A DNA stretch of 64,000 bases from JBMNQH01 sp050944035. GTDB taxonomy: Bacteria; Bacillota; Clostridia; Oscillospirales; Oscillospiraceae. Numbering within the stretch: the first letter of the stretch is position 1; each line of letters opens with the position of its first letter. The notes beneath the pieces are model-generated. The model was not told where the DNA came from and searched no databases. It was given only the letters and a program-made list of their open reading frames with translations. The DNA is taken from positions 124,001 to 188,000 of the forward strand of contig JBMNQH010000001.1 of NCBI GenBank assembly GCA_050944035.1. Reading direction: 5' to 3'. The translations under genes were made by a program, and so were the position numbers. This document shows, piece after piece, positions 1 through 6,968 of the stretch.

Positions 1-94
1 GTATCAATCCAAGCTGTCGCCGGACTGCCGTGCGCAGTGCACTGGATGTGGGGCAAACTGTCTGTTACCGGAGGGGGTGCGCTGTGATGGATAA
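1..94 (+). CDS. C-terminal end of a TIGR03960-type B12-binding radical SAM protein (5' truncated by window edge)
   Basis: Only the last 30 codons are present, read in the frame that starts at base 2 and stops with TAA at 92-94. The tail reads SPDCRAQCTGCGANC and then LLPEGVRCDG. This Cys-rich ending (PDCR..C.GCG) is how I remember the C-terminus of the large radical SAM proteins that sit directly upstream of DUF2344 genes. The stop codon overlaps the start of the next gene by 8 bases, so the two are probably translationally coupled. The family is thought to have B12-binding and radical SAM domains, but none of that part lies in the window. The identification rests on the short tail and on gene order. 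Confidence 0.6.
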   Translation, partial: YQSKLSPDCRAQCTGCGANCLLPEGVRCDG

Positions 95-746
95 ACTGCG
101 GCTTCGTTTTACCAAGACAGGACGGGCTGTCTATATTTCTCATCTGGACTTGATGCGTACCATGCAGCGTGCGTTCCTGCGTGCGGCAATGCCCTTGCGC
201 TACAGTGAGGGATTCAATCCGCATGCACAGATTTCTATTTTATTGCCATTGTCCGTTGGGATAGAAAGTCACTGCGAGTTAATGGATTTTCGGCTGAATG
301 CTGATGTGCCGTTGGCAGAAATTCCGGGGAAATTGACTGCAGCATTACCGGATGGTCTGGAAGCGGTCGAGGCCTATGAAAACGGGAGAAAATCCAAAGA
401 GTTGAAATGGCTGCGGGTCAAAGGCCGTTTCTGCTATGATGACGATTCTATTTCCGAAGCAGTTGCAGCCTTGACAGCATTTTACAGCCGGGAAACGGTG
501 GCTGTTACCAAAAAAACAAAACGCGGAATGGGAGAGATGGATCTGATTCCTGCAATCGATCGTATCCAATTCCGTGAGGGAAGAGACTGTGTCATCGTGG
601 ACGCGATGATTTCGGCACAGGAGCCAACGCTGAATCCGGATCTGCTGGTATCCGCTCTGCATCAGTTACAGCCGGAGCTGGCGCCGGATTATGCGGCATT
701 CCGCAGAATTGAAGTGTTTGACAGCGAAAAACAGGTCTTTCGCTGA
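87..746 (+). CDS. DUF2344 (TIGR03936) radical SAM-linked protein
   Basis: A protein of 219 residues belonging to the family usually encoded next to, or fused to, a TIGR03960 radical SAM protein; the biochemical function is not established. The N-terminal segment KLRLRFTKTGRAVYISHLDL and the following RYSEGFNPH are the family signature. I chose ATG 87 over upstream starts because GGAGGGGGTG lies at 70-79 just before it and because it overlaps the end of the upstream partner gene. No membrane segment or signal peptide is apparent. The next gene, rplS, has its own promoter, so this looks like the last gene of its operon. Confidence 0.8.
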   Translation: MDKLRLRFTKTGRAVYISHLDLMRTMQRAFLRAAMPLRYSEGFNPHAQISILLPLSVGIESHCELMDFRLNADVPLAEIPGKLTAALPDGLEAVEAYENGRKSKELKWLRVKGRFCYDDDSISEAVAALTAFYSRETVAVTKKTKRGMGEMDLIPAIDRIQFREGRDCVIVDAMISAQEPTLNPDLLVSALHQLQPELAPDYAAFRRIEVFDSEKQVFR

Positions 747-798
747 GACTTGAATTTTCATATTTCATCTTTTGATAGTACATTGCAGGAAAAGAGAC

Positions 799-827
799 TT
801 GCAATTATCGGAAAACTGTGCTAGAAT
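799..827 (+). promoter_or_regulatory. Promoter for rplS (sigma-A type, extended -10)
   Basis: TTGCAA at 799-804 and TAGAAT at 822-827 are separated by 17 bases, with TG one base upstream of the -10 box. Transcription would start near 834, about 85 bases before the rplS start codon. Confidence 0.7.
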
Positions 828-834
828 CTCTAAG

Positions 835-898
835 ACTGTGTGAACACAGTGATTAGGGTGGTCCTCTGTCAGAGCAAGATGCCTGGCACGAACATCTT
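835..898 (+). promoter_or_regulatory. Structured 5' leader of rplS (possible L19 autoregulatory leader)
   Basis: The leader contains three consecutive short hairpins: ACTGTG/CACAGT (835-850, loop TGAA), CTCT/AGAG (864-874) and AAGATG/CATCTT (876-898). They sit between the predicted transcription start and the ribosome binding site. L19 leaders that bind their own protein are known in Firmicutes. I cannot confirm a match to that family by eye, so the specific assignment is inference. Confidence 0.4.
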
Positions 899-917
899 CG
901 ATAAGGAAGGATTTATT

Positions 918-1259
918 ATGGATCTGATTAAGGCACTGACTGAACAGTACATGAAGCCTGAATTGCCCCCCATGCACGTTGGTGACACCGTTCGCGTGAC
1001 CGTGCTGGTTAAGGAAGGCAACCGTGAAAGAACCCAGGCTTTCGATGGTACCATCATTGCAAAGAAGCATGGTGGCATCAATGAGGCAATTACCGTCCGT
1101 CGTATCTCTTACAACGTTGGCTGCGAGAAGGTATTCCCTGTACACTCTCCCACCATCGTTTCTGTTGAGACAATCAGACGTGGTAAGGTTCGCCGTGCAA
1201 AGCTGTATTATCTGCGTGACCGTGTTGGTAAAAAGGCAAAGGTCAAAGAGCGCATCTAA
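918..1259 (+). CDS. rplS: 50S ribosomal protein L19
   Basis: Ribosomal protein L19, 113 residues, the usual bacterial length. It lies at the 30S-50S interface of the large subunit. The sequence carries the family core: VGDTVRVTVLVKEGNRERTQ, then GTIIAKKHGG, then RRGKVRRAKLYYLRDRVGK, and ends in a basic tail. ATG 918 is chosen because AAGGAAGG precedes it at 903-910 and because the encoded start MDLIKALTEQ matches L19; the open frame extends to 840 but that part lies in the leader. It is transcribed from its own promoter and followed at once by a strong terminator, so it is largely monocistronic. Confidence 0.97.
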   Translation: MDLIKALTEQYMKPELPPMHVGDTVRVTVLVKEGNRERTQAFDGTIIAKKHGGINEAITVRRISYNVGCEKVFPVHSPTIVSVETIRRGKVRRAKLYYLRDRVGKKAKVKERI

Positions 1260-1274
1260 CGGCTCCAATTTCAT

Positions 1275-1313
1275 TGCAACAAAAAAAGAGGCTTTGGCCT
1301 CTTTTTTTGTTGC
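1275..1313 (+). terminator. Rho-independent terminator after rplS
   Basis: A long stem (GCAACAAAAAAAGAGGC pairing with GCCTCTTTTTTTGTTGC, loop TTTG) with an internal T-run ends the rplS transcript. Confidence 0.9.
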
Positions 1314-1339
1314 CTAAGAGCTGTGGAATCGTGTATAAT
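1310..1339 (+). promoter_or_regulatory. Promoter for the lepB-ylqF-rnhB-yraN operon
   Basis: TTGCCT at 1310-1315 and TATAAT at 1334-1339 with an 18-base spacer. The -35 box overlaps the end of the rplS terminator stem. Confidence 0.6.
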
Positions 1340-1384
1340 ATCTTTTATAGTGGCTTTTTATTTCCTTCAGAGGAGGGATAGACA

Positions 1385-2290
1385 ATGAAAGAAGATCGCT
1401 CCAATCTACCAAATGCAGAATTTCTGGAGCATCAGGATGACGATTTCGACGCCATCTTTGAAAGCTGTAAACAAGAGGTCAGTCTCTTTGAAGAAGAACA
1501 GGTGCGCCTGCGGGAAGAGCGGGTCGCAAAGCAGGTACAGGATGCGGAGTCTGCTGCACCGCCTGTGATAGAGCAGCCGGCAGAACCGGAGAAGCCGGAG
1601 ACCGCAGAAAAGACGGAGGGAAAACCAGACAAAAAGCAGGAAAAAAAAGCAAAAAAAAGCAGTTACCGGGAACGCGTCAAACGCAAGCAGCGTATGGATG
1701 CCAAGGGAAACGAGCATGCACCGTCAACTGCAAAACAAAAGAAGCAGGATGTTTATGACTGGATGCAGAGCATTGTCATGGCGATGGTAGTCTGTATTAT
1801 CGTGTTTACCTTTTTTGTTCGGATTGTAGGGGTGGTGGGGCGCTCAATGGTTCCTACACTGCAAAACGGGGATAAGTTGATCGTCTCCAATGTCGGTTAT
1901 ACACCGGAACGGGGAGATATTGTCATTATCCGCAAGGACACATTTATGGAGGAACCGATTGTTAAGCGTGTCATTGCGGTGGCCGGACAGGAAGTGAGCA
2001 TTAATTTTGAGCGCGGGATCGTCTATGTGGACGGAATTGCACAGGAGGAGCCATATATCAATGAACTGACACAGGAGCCGGAAGATTTTCATGAACCGAT
2101 CACCGTTCCGGAAAATTGTGTCTTTGTTATGGGGGACAATCGTAACCACTCTACGGACAGCCGTACGGAAAGCCTTGGCTGTGTCGATGTCCGCTATATC
2201 ATCGGTAAGGTACACGGCATCCTTTATCCCGGTGCGGATGACTTTGGGAAGCGGAACTTTGAACGCATTGGCAGTCCCTATCAGGATTAA
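1385..2290 (+). CDS. lepB: Signal peptidase I with a long charged N-terminal extension
   Basis: Signal peptidase I (S26), which removes signal peptides at the outer face of the membrane. The catalytic module covers about residues 125-301. One membrane helix spans about 127-147. The catalytic serine is in GRSMVPT (Ser154) and the lysine in PIVKRVIAV (Lys194). The late box GDNRNHSTDSR is also present. At 301 residues it is much longer than a typical Gram-positive enzyme of about 180. The excess is a 120-residue cytoplasmic stretch, first acidic, then Pro/Glu-rich and finally Lys/Arg-rich, with no recognisable fold. It heads an operon with ylqF, rnhB and yraN, a common order in Firmicutes. Confidence 0.95.
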   Translation: MKEDRSNLPNAEFLEHQDDDFDAIFESCKQEVSLFEEEQVRLREERVAKQVQDAESAAPPVIEQPAEPEKPETAEKTEGKPDKKQEKKAKKSSYRERVKRKQRMDAKGNEHAPSTAKQKKQDVYDWMQSIVMAMVVCIIVFTFFVRIVGVVGRSMVPTLQNGDKLIVSNVGYTPERGDIVIIRKDTFMEEPIVKRVIAVAGQEVSINFERGIVYVDGIAQEEPYINELTQEPEDFHEPITVPENCVFVMGDNRNHSTDSRTESLGCVDVRYIIGKVHGILYPGADDFGKRNFERIGSPYQD

Positions 2291-2322
2291 CAAATAGAAA
2301 CAGGAGAAACAGGAGCGTTTCC

Positions 2323-3210
2323 ATGAGTGAACAGATGAACATTCAATGGTTTCCGGGTCATATGACCAAGGCACAGCGCATGATCGAGGAGAATATGAAG
2401 CTGGTTGACGGCGTTTGCGAGATTATCGATGCCAGAATTCCCTATTCCAGCCGCAACCCGGACATTGACCGACTTTCGGGTACCAAGCCGCGTTTGGTGA
2501 TTCTCAACCGGATCGATCAGGCTGACCCCGTTGCTACTGCGCTGTGGCGTAACTATTTTAAAGGACTGGGATGCGCCGTGCTGGAAACCGACTGCAAGAG
2601 CGGAAAAGGTGTCAAAGGATTTTCCAGTGCCATCCGCGGAATTTTGAAACAGAAAATTGAAGAATATGCTGCAAAAGGACAGGGGAGCCGCCCGCTGCGT
2701 GTGATGATTCTTGGCATTCCCAATGTCGGCAAATCGACATTTATCAACTGTGTTGCAAAACGAAAGGCGGCTAAGGCATCGGATCGACCCGGCGTTACCC
2801 GCGGCAAGCAGTGGATTACCATCGATGATCGTCTGGAACTGCTTGATACACCAGGCATTTTGTGGCCGCGATTTGACAGCCAAGCGGTTGGAGAGTCTCT
2901 GGCTTATACCGGCGCCATCCGTGACGAGATCATGGATCGGGAAACGCTGGCAGCCAATCTGATGCTCCGTCTGCGAGAGCTATACCCCAAGAGTATTGAA
3001 CAACGCTATAAATTTACACCAGATCCAGAGGGAAGCGGTTTTGATTTGTTGGAAATGGCGGCTAAAAAACGTGGCTTTTTGATTTCAGGCGGAGAATACG
3101 ATGTTGAGCGTATGGCTGCTATTTTGCTGGATGAGTTCCGAGATGGAAAACTGGGACGCATTACACTGGAACGCCCCCCAAAACCTGAGGTGACTGTTGA
3201 TGCCGAATAA
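2323..3210 (+). CDS. ylqF: Ribosome biogenesis GTPase YlqF/RbgA
   Basis: A circularly permuted GTPase needed for late 50S subunit assembly, 295 residues. The G motifs occur in permuted order: the G4-type motif NRID comes first (about residue 67), then the P-loop GIPNVGKST (about residue 130), then DTPG (about residue 175). The start MNIQWFPGHMTKAQR is the family signature. G4 is NRID rather than the usual NKxD, a conservative change. The C-terminal helical domain is present. The last 11 bases overlap rnhB, which suggests translational coupling. Confidence 0.95.
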   Translation: MSEQMNIQWFPGHMTKAQRMIEENMKLVDGVCEIIDARIPYSSRNPDIDRLSGTKPRLVILNRIDQADPVATALWRNYFKGLGCAVLETDCKSGKGVKGFSSAIRGILKQKIEEYAAKGQGSRPLRVMILGIPNVGKSTFINCVAKRKAAKASDRPGVTRGKQWITIDDRLELLDTPGILWPRFDSQAVGESLAYTGAIRDEIMDRETLAANLMLRLRELYPKSIEQRYKFTPDPEGSGFDLLEMAAKKRGFLISGGEYDVERMAAILLDEFRDGKLGRITLERPPKPEVTVDAE

Positions 3211-3829
3211 GAAATCAGAACTTGAGCCAGTGGATTTCTGGCAGGAAGAGACCCGTCTGTTTTCCCAGGGAATTTCCCCGATCTGTGGCTGTGATGAAGC
3301 CGGCGCAGGGCCGCTGGCAGGCCCGGTCTATGCTGCAGCCGTGGTTTTGCCGGGAGGACTGGTAATCGACGGATTGAACGACTCTAAGAAATTGACAGAA
3401 AAGAAGCGGGAAGCGCTGTTTGATGTGATCTGTGCGGTGGCAGAAGATTTTGCGATCGTCTCAGTCAGTGAGACGGAGATTGATGAAATCAATATTCTGA
3501 ATGCCCGGATGAAGGCCATGGATTTTGCCATCAGGGAACTCAAAATACAGCCCGCCTTTGCCCTCATCGACGGCACCATCAGCCGGGGAATTTCCATTCC
3601 AAATGAGACGCTTGTCAAGGGCGACAGCCGCAGTGCCAACATTGCGGCCGCCTCCATTCTTGCAAAGGTAAGCCGTGATCGGTTTATGCTGGAAATGGCG
3701 AAGGAATATCCGGCCTATCATTTTGAGAAGCACAAGGGATACGGAACGAAGCTGCACTATGAGATGCTACGCCAATATGGTCCCTGTCCGATTCACCGAA
3801 AGACATTTTTGAAAAAGTTGCACAAATGA
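3200..3829 (+). CDS. rnhB: Ribonuclease HII
   Basis: RNase HII, 209 residues, which cleaves the RNA strand of RNA-DNA hybrids and removes misincorporated ribonucleotides. The catalytic start CDEAGAGPLAGPV gives the first Asp-Glu pair. The central ALIDGT gives the next Asp, and AAASILAKVSRDR the last. ATG 3200 is used; a TTG one codon earlier is possible but less likely. The gene overlaps ylqF upstream by 11 bases and yraN downstream by 4 bases. Confidence 0.95.
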   Translation: MPNKKSELEPVDFWQEETRLFSQGISPICGCDEAGAGPLAGPVYAAAVVLPGGLVIDGLNDSKKLTEKKREALFDVICAVAEDFAIVSVSETEIDEINILNARMKAMDFAIRELKIQPAFALIDGTISRGISIPNETLVKGDSRSANIAAASILAKVSRDRFMLEMAKEYPAYHFEKHKGYGTKLHYEMLRQYGPCPIHRKTFLKKLHK

Positions 3830-4188
3830 ACAGTGGAACACTTGGCGCATGGGGTGAAGAAAAAGCTGCGGAATTTCTGCGGCAAAAGGGATATCGTATT
3901 TTGGCGAGGAACTATCGTGTCCGAACCGGTGAGCTGGATCTGGTGGCGGAAACAGAGGAGTTTCTGGTATTTGTTGAAGTAAAACTGCGGAAAAATGCCC
4001 GCTTTGCTGCAGCGCGTGAATTTGTAACCAACAAAAAACAACAGAAGCTGCGTTCGGCAGCGGAGGCCTGGCTTGCGGCATTTCCAACAGAGCGGCAGCC
4101 ACGGTTTGACGTGGTAGAAATTTATGCACCGAACGGTACCGCATCAGAGCGGATACAGATCTATCATCTTGAGAATGCGTTCGAATAG
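3826..4188 (+). CDS. yraN: UPF0102 family protein YraN (endonuclease-like fold)
   Basis: A 120-residue member of UPF0102, a family with a restriction-endonuclease-like fold whose function is not settled. The pattern G..GE..A..FL...GY.IL..NYR is followed by GELDLV (Asp) and FVEVKLR (Glu-x-Lys), which matches the PD-(D/E)xK layout. ATG overlaps the rnhB stop by 4 bases. Genomic pairing with rnhB is common and suggests nucleic acid maintenance, but that remains an inference. Confidence 0.9.
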   Translation: MNSGTLGAWGEEKAAEFLRQKGYRILARNYRVRTGELDLVAETEEFLVFVEVKLRKNARFAAAREFVTNKKQQKLRSAAEAWLAAFPTERQPRFDVVEIYAPNGTASERIQIYHLENAFE

Positions 4189-4283
4189 ACGGTAGATTCA
4201 GGAGACGGACAGCGTGGAGAGTCATATAGTTCCATAATGAAAAGTGTGCCGCTTGTTGCGGAGACGGCAATCGTGCAACATAC

Positions 4284-4320
4284 CGAAAACCTCTATTTGC
4301 CGTTTTAGAGATTTTCGTTT
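4284..4320 (+). terminator. Probable terminator hairpin after yraN
   Basis: CGAAAACCTCTA (4284-4295) pairs with TAGAGATTTTCG (4306-4317) with one mismatch, followed by a short T-run. It runs into the -35 box of the thrC promoter, so a regulatory role cannot be excluded. Confidence 0.55.
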
Positions 4321-4348
4321 TGACTTGTCTATATTTGTGTAATATAAA
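4320..4348 (+). promoter_or_regulatory. Promoter for thrC
   Basis: TTGACT at 4320-4325 and TATAAA at 4343-4348 with a 17-base spacer, 20 bases before the thrC start codon. Confidence 0.65.
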
Positions 4349-4368
4349 GCGGCAGAATGGAGAGGCTT

Positions 4369-5850
4369 ATGAAATACTATAGCACAAGAAATGAGAAAAC
4401 GCGCGTCACTGCATCGCAGGCCATCGCCGGTGGTCTGGCTCCCGATGGCGGACTTTATGTTCCGGAATGTATTCCAGCTGTTACTCTGGAGGAAATCAAG
4501 GCGCTTTGCAAGCTCGACTACCGACAGAGAGCAAAGACGATTTTATCTCTGTACCTGGAGGAATTCTCCAATGCAGAACTGGAACAGTTTGTAGAAGCCG
4601 CCTATGCAGATAATTATGATACAGCAGAAATCGCACCGGTTCATTTCCTGGACGAAAAGACCGGCGTGCTGGAACTCTGGCATGGCCCGACCTGTGCATT
4701 TAAGGACATGGCATTGCAGATGCTGCCCCATTTGTTGACAGCATCCCTGAAAAAAACAGGCGAGTCCCGCAAGGTGTGCATTTTGGTTGCAACCTCCGGT
4801 GATACCGGCAAAGCGGCGCTGGAGGGATTCAAGGACGTCGATGGCACCTGCATCCAGGTGTTTTTCCCGGTAGACGGTGTTTCTGACGTACAGAAATTGC
4901 AGATGACCACACAGGCAGGCAATAATGTCCTGGTCAGCGCAGTATACGGTAACTTTGACGATGCCCAGACTGGTGTAAAAACCATCTTTGGCGACCGGGA
5001 CTTTGCAAAACAGCTTTCTGATCGCGGCTTTTTCCTTTCTTCTGCAAATTCCATTAACTGGGGAAGACTGCTTCCGCAGATTGTCTATTATTTTTCTGCT
5101 TACTGTGAATTTGTCAATGCCGGTCATATTGCCCTCGGCGACACAATCAATGTCTGTGTTCCGACTGGAAACTTCGGCAACATTTTGGCGGGATGGTATG
5201 CAAAGAAGATGGGGTTGCCCGTTCAGCGATTTATCTGTGCATCCAACAGCAACAATGTCCTGACCGAGTTCATTGAAACCGGTGTCTACGATAAAAACCG
5301 TGCATTTTATACCACGACCTCTCCGTCGATGGATATTCTGGTGTCCAGCAATCTGGAACGGCTGCTATATGCACTGTCCGGGGACGATTCTGAGGTTGCA
5401 GCTTACATGGAACAGTTGTCCACAACCGGTGTTTATACTGTCAGCGAACAGGTTCGCGCTGCAGTGGCAAACGACTTCGCAGCGGGATGTTGTGATGATG
5501 CGGCAACAAAGGCGCAGATTGCCAAAGTCTATCAGGAACAGCACTATCTGATGGATACGCACACTGCAGTTGGCAGTAAGGTTTTGGAGGATTACCGGGC
5601 AAAGACCGGCGATCTGACCCCGGCGGTTCTGGCGTCTACAGCAAGTCCGTTCAAATTCTGCGACAGCGTGCTGGAAGCCCTGGGACAAAAAGAAGATGCA
5701 CCGGGTACTGCGCTGTTGGAAAAACTGTCTGCGGTCACAGGACTTCCGGTACCGGCACCACTGAGTGGATTGGGACAGCGTGAGGTTCGATTCCGCGACT
5801 GCTGTGCAAAGGACGAGATGAAAGCCAGTGTCGACGCATTTCTCAGCTGA
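4369..5850 (+). CDS. thrC: Threonine synthase
   Basis: Threonine synthase, 493 residues, a PLP enzyme that converts O-phosphohomoserine to threonine. The long form is indicated by the N-terminal domain MKYYSTRNEK...LAPDGGLYVPE. The PLP lysine lies in GPTCAFKDMALQ, and the cofactor phosphate loop candidates are ATSGDTGKAA and PTGNFGNILAG. ATG 4369 is preferred to ATG 4357 because GGAGAGG lies between them and the encoded protein then starts at the family position. It stands alone with its own promoter; no other threonine-pathway gene is adjacent. Confidence 0.95.
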   Translation: MKYYSTRNEKTRVTASQAIAGGLAPDGGLYVPECIPAVTLEEIKALCKLDYRQRAKTILSLYLEEFSNAELEQFVEAAYADNYDTAEIAPVHFLDEKTGVLELWHGPTCAFKDMALQMLPHLLTASLKKTGESRKVCILVATSGDTGKAALEGFKDVDGTCIQVFFPVDGVSDVQKLQMTTQAGNNVLVSAVYGNFDDAQTGVKTIFGDRDFAKQLSDRGFFLSSANSINWGRLLPQIVYYFSAYCEFVNAGHIALGDTINVCVPTGNFGNILAGWYAKKMGLPVQRFICASNSNNVLTEFIETGVYDKNRAFYTTTSPSMDILVSSNLERLLYALSGDDSEVAAYMEQLSTTGVYTVSEQVRAAVANDFAAGCCDDAATKAQIAKVYQEQHYLMDTHTAVGSKVLEDYRAKTGDLTPAVLASTASPFKFCDSVLEALGQKEDAPGTALLEKLSAVTGLPVPAPLSGLGQREVRFRDCCAKDEMKASVDAFLS

Positions 5851-5860
5851 GTTTATGTAT

Positions 5861-5876
5861 GGGGGCCCATGCCCCC
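5861..5876. terminator. GC-rich hairpin between thrC and the convergent DUF1540 gene
   Basis: A perfect GGGGGC/GCCCCC stem with a 4-base loop lies between two convergent stop codons. There is no good T-run on either strand, so termination is plausible but weak. Confidence 0.4.
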
Positions 5877-5882
5877 TGGGTG

Positions 5883-6062
5883 TTATTTACCGTTTCTGGG
5901 TGCAAAGGTACCACAGAATGTTTCGGATTTCTGTGCGGCGTTCTCATTTCTTACGCTGATGCAGTCTGCACAGCAGGAGTTGTCCTTTGCGTGATACTTG
6001 CAAGTGATTACATCACAGCCAACACCGCTGAGACGAGATTCCTTATGGTTCATAAGATCCAT
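5883..6062 (-). CDS. Small Cys-rich DUF1540 protein
   Basis: A 59-residue protein on the minus strand in what otherwise looks like a 326-base gap. It matches DUF1540: a CDVITCKYH block, then CCADCISV, then SETFCGTFAPR near the end, with six cysteines in the family spacing. The start is ATG at 6062-6060, preceded on that strand by AAAGGAAG at an 8-base distance. DUF1540 proteins are common in spore-forming Clostridia and may bind metal through the cysteines; the function is unknown. The gene is divergent from the phosphoesterase and convergent with thrC. A sigma-G-like promoter lies 48 bases upstream. Confidence 0.85.
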   Translation of the reverse strand: MDLMNHKESRLSGVGCDVITCKYHAKDNSCCADCISVRNENAAQKSETFCGTFAPRNGK

Positions 6063-6109
6063 GATAACGACTTCCTTTATTCTTCAGATTCCGGATGCTC
6101 CCGGTATTC

Positions 6110-6141
6110 TATAGTATGGAGCAGAAGAATCGTTCTTATAC
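6110..6141 (-). promoter_or_regulatory. Candidate sigma-G-type promoter for the DUF1540 gene
   Basis: On the minus strand GTATA (6141-6137) is followed after exactly 18 bases by CATACTA (6118-6112). This fits the forespore sigma-G consensus as I recall it from B. subtilis (GnATR, 18 bases, CATnnTA). The distance to the start codon is 48 bases. Confidence 0.5.
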
Positions 6142-6176
6142 CGTCCGAAATTGAGAATTCAGAAAGGAGATTGCAT

Positions 6177-6872
6177 ATGTCTCTTTATGCAATCGGCGAT
6201 TTGCATTTGTCTTTTAATACCAATAAGTCCATGGAAGTATTCGGGAGTCAATGGAAGCAGTATACTACCCGGATTCAGGAAGGCTTTGAGCAATTAACAG
6301 AAGAAGATCTCTGTATTCTCTGCGGCGATATCAGCTGGAGTATGGATTTGCAGGACACGCGAGAAGATTTTATGTTTATTGAGCAATTACCTGGGAAAAA
6401 GATTGTTTTAAAAGGTAATCACGATTATTGGTGGAGCACGGTTTCAAAAACAGAAAAATTTTTCCACGAAATCGGTGTTACCAGCATAGAACTGCTTCAC
6501 AACAATTGTTATACTTACGGCGATCTTGCCATTTGTGGAACCCGCGGCTGGTTCTTTGATGAGGAGTCGGCCAACTCCGGCGGAGAACACAATAGAAAGA
6601 TTATGATGCGTGAGATCGGGCGCCTGGAGACATCCCTGAAAGCGGCGGGAGAACGGGAAAAATTGGTATTTCTGCACTATCCACCAATCTATGGAGCGTA
6701 TCGCTGTGAAGAAATTCTTGCACTGTTTGAACAGTATGCTGTGAAATTGTGTTGTTATGGACATATTCACGGAGAGTCCTGCAGATTGGCATGGCAAGGC
6801 GTATACGGCAATACCGACTATAAAATGGTGTCTGCTGACTATGTTTCCTTTATTCCACAAAAAATATTGTGA
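6177..6872 (+). CDS. Calcineurin-like metallophosphoesterase
   Basis: A 231-residue cytoplasmic metallophosphoesterase. All five metal-binding motifs are visible: GDLHL (residues 7-11), GDISW, GNHDYW, LHYPP and YGHIHG. The substrate is unknown; the family includes nucleotide and protein phosphatases. The start is ATG 6177 because AGAAAGGAG lies just before it. The open frame reaches back to 5859, but that extension runs opposite the DUF1540 gene and has no family match. No partner gene is adjacent, and the next gene has its own promoter. Confidence 0.9.
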   Translation: MSLYAIGDLHLSFNTNKSMEVFGSQWKQYTTRIQEGFEQLTEEDLCILCGDISWSMDLQDTREDFMFIEQLPGKKIVLKGNHDYWWSTVSKTEKFFHEIGVTSIELLHNNCYTYGDLAICGTRGWFFDEESANSGGEHNRKIMMREIGRLETSLKAAGEREKLVFLHYPPIYGAYRCEEILALFEQYAVKLCCYGHIHGESCRLAWQGVYGNTDYKMVSADYVSFIPQKIL

Positions 6873-6878
6873 TTTTAT

Positions 6879-6907
6879 TTGCAATTTTTACAACGATATG
6901 GTAAACT
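6879..6907 (+). promoter_or_regulatory. Promoter for tig (extended -10)
   Basis: TTGCAA at 6879-6884, a 17-base spacer, TAAACT at 6902-6907, with TG at 6899-6900. Layout and -35 box are identical to the rplS promoter at 799. Confidence 0.65.
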
Positions 6908-6968
6908 AGTCCGCACGATGAATTGAAAGAATAGGTTTCTTATAAATATATCTAGGAGGAATCACCGC

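Noticed and set aside
5859..6176. N-terminal extension of the metallophosphoesterase
   Set aside because: The ribosome binding site and GDLHL motif fix the start at 6177; the extension has no homology and overlaps the DUF1540 gene and its promoter.
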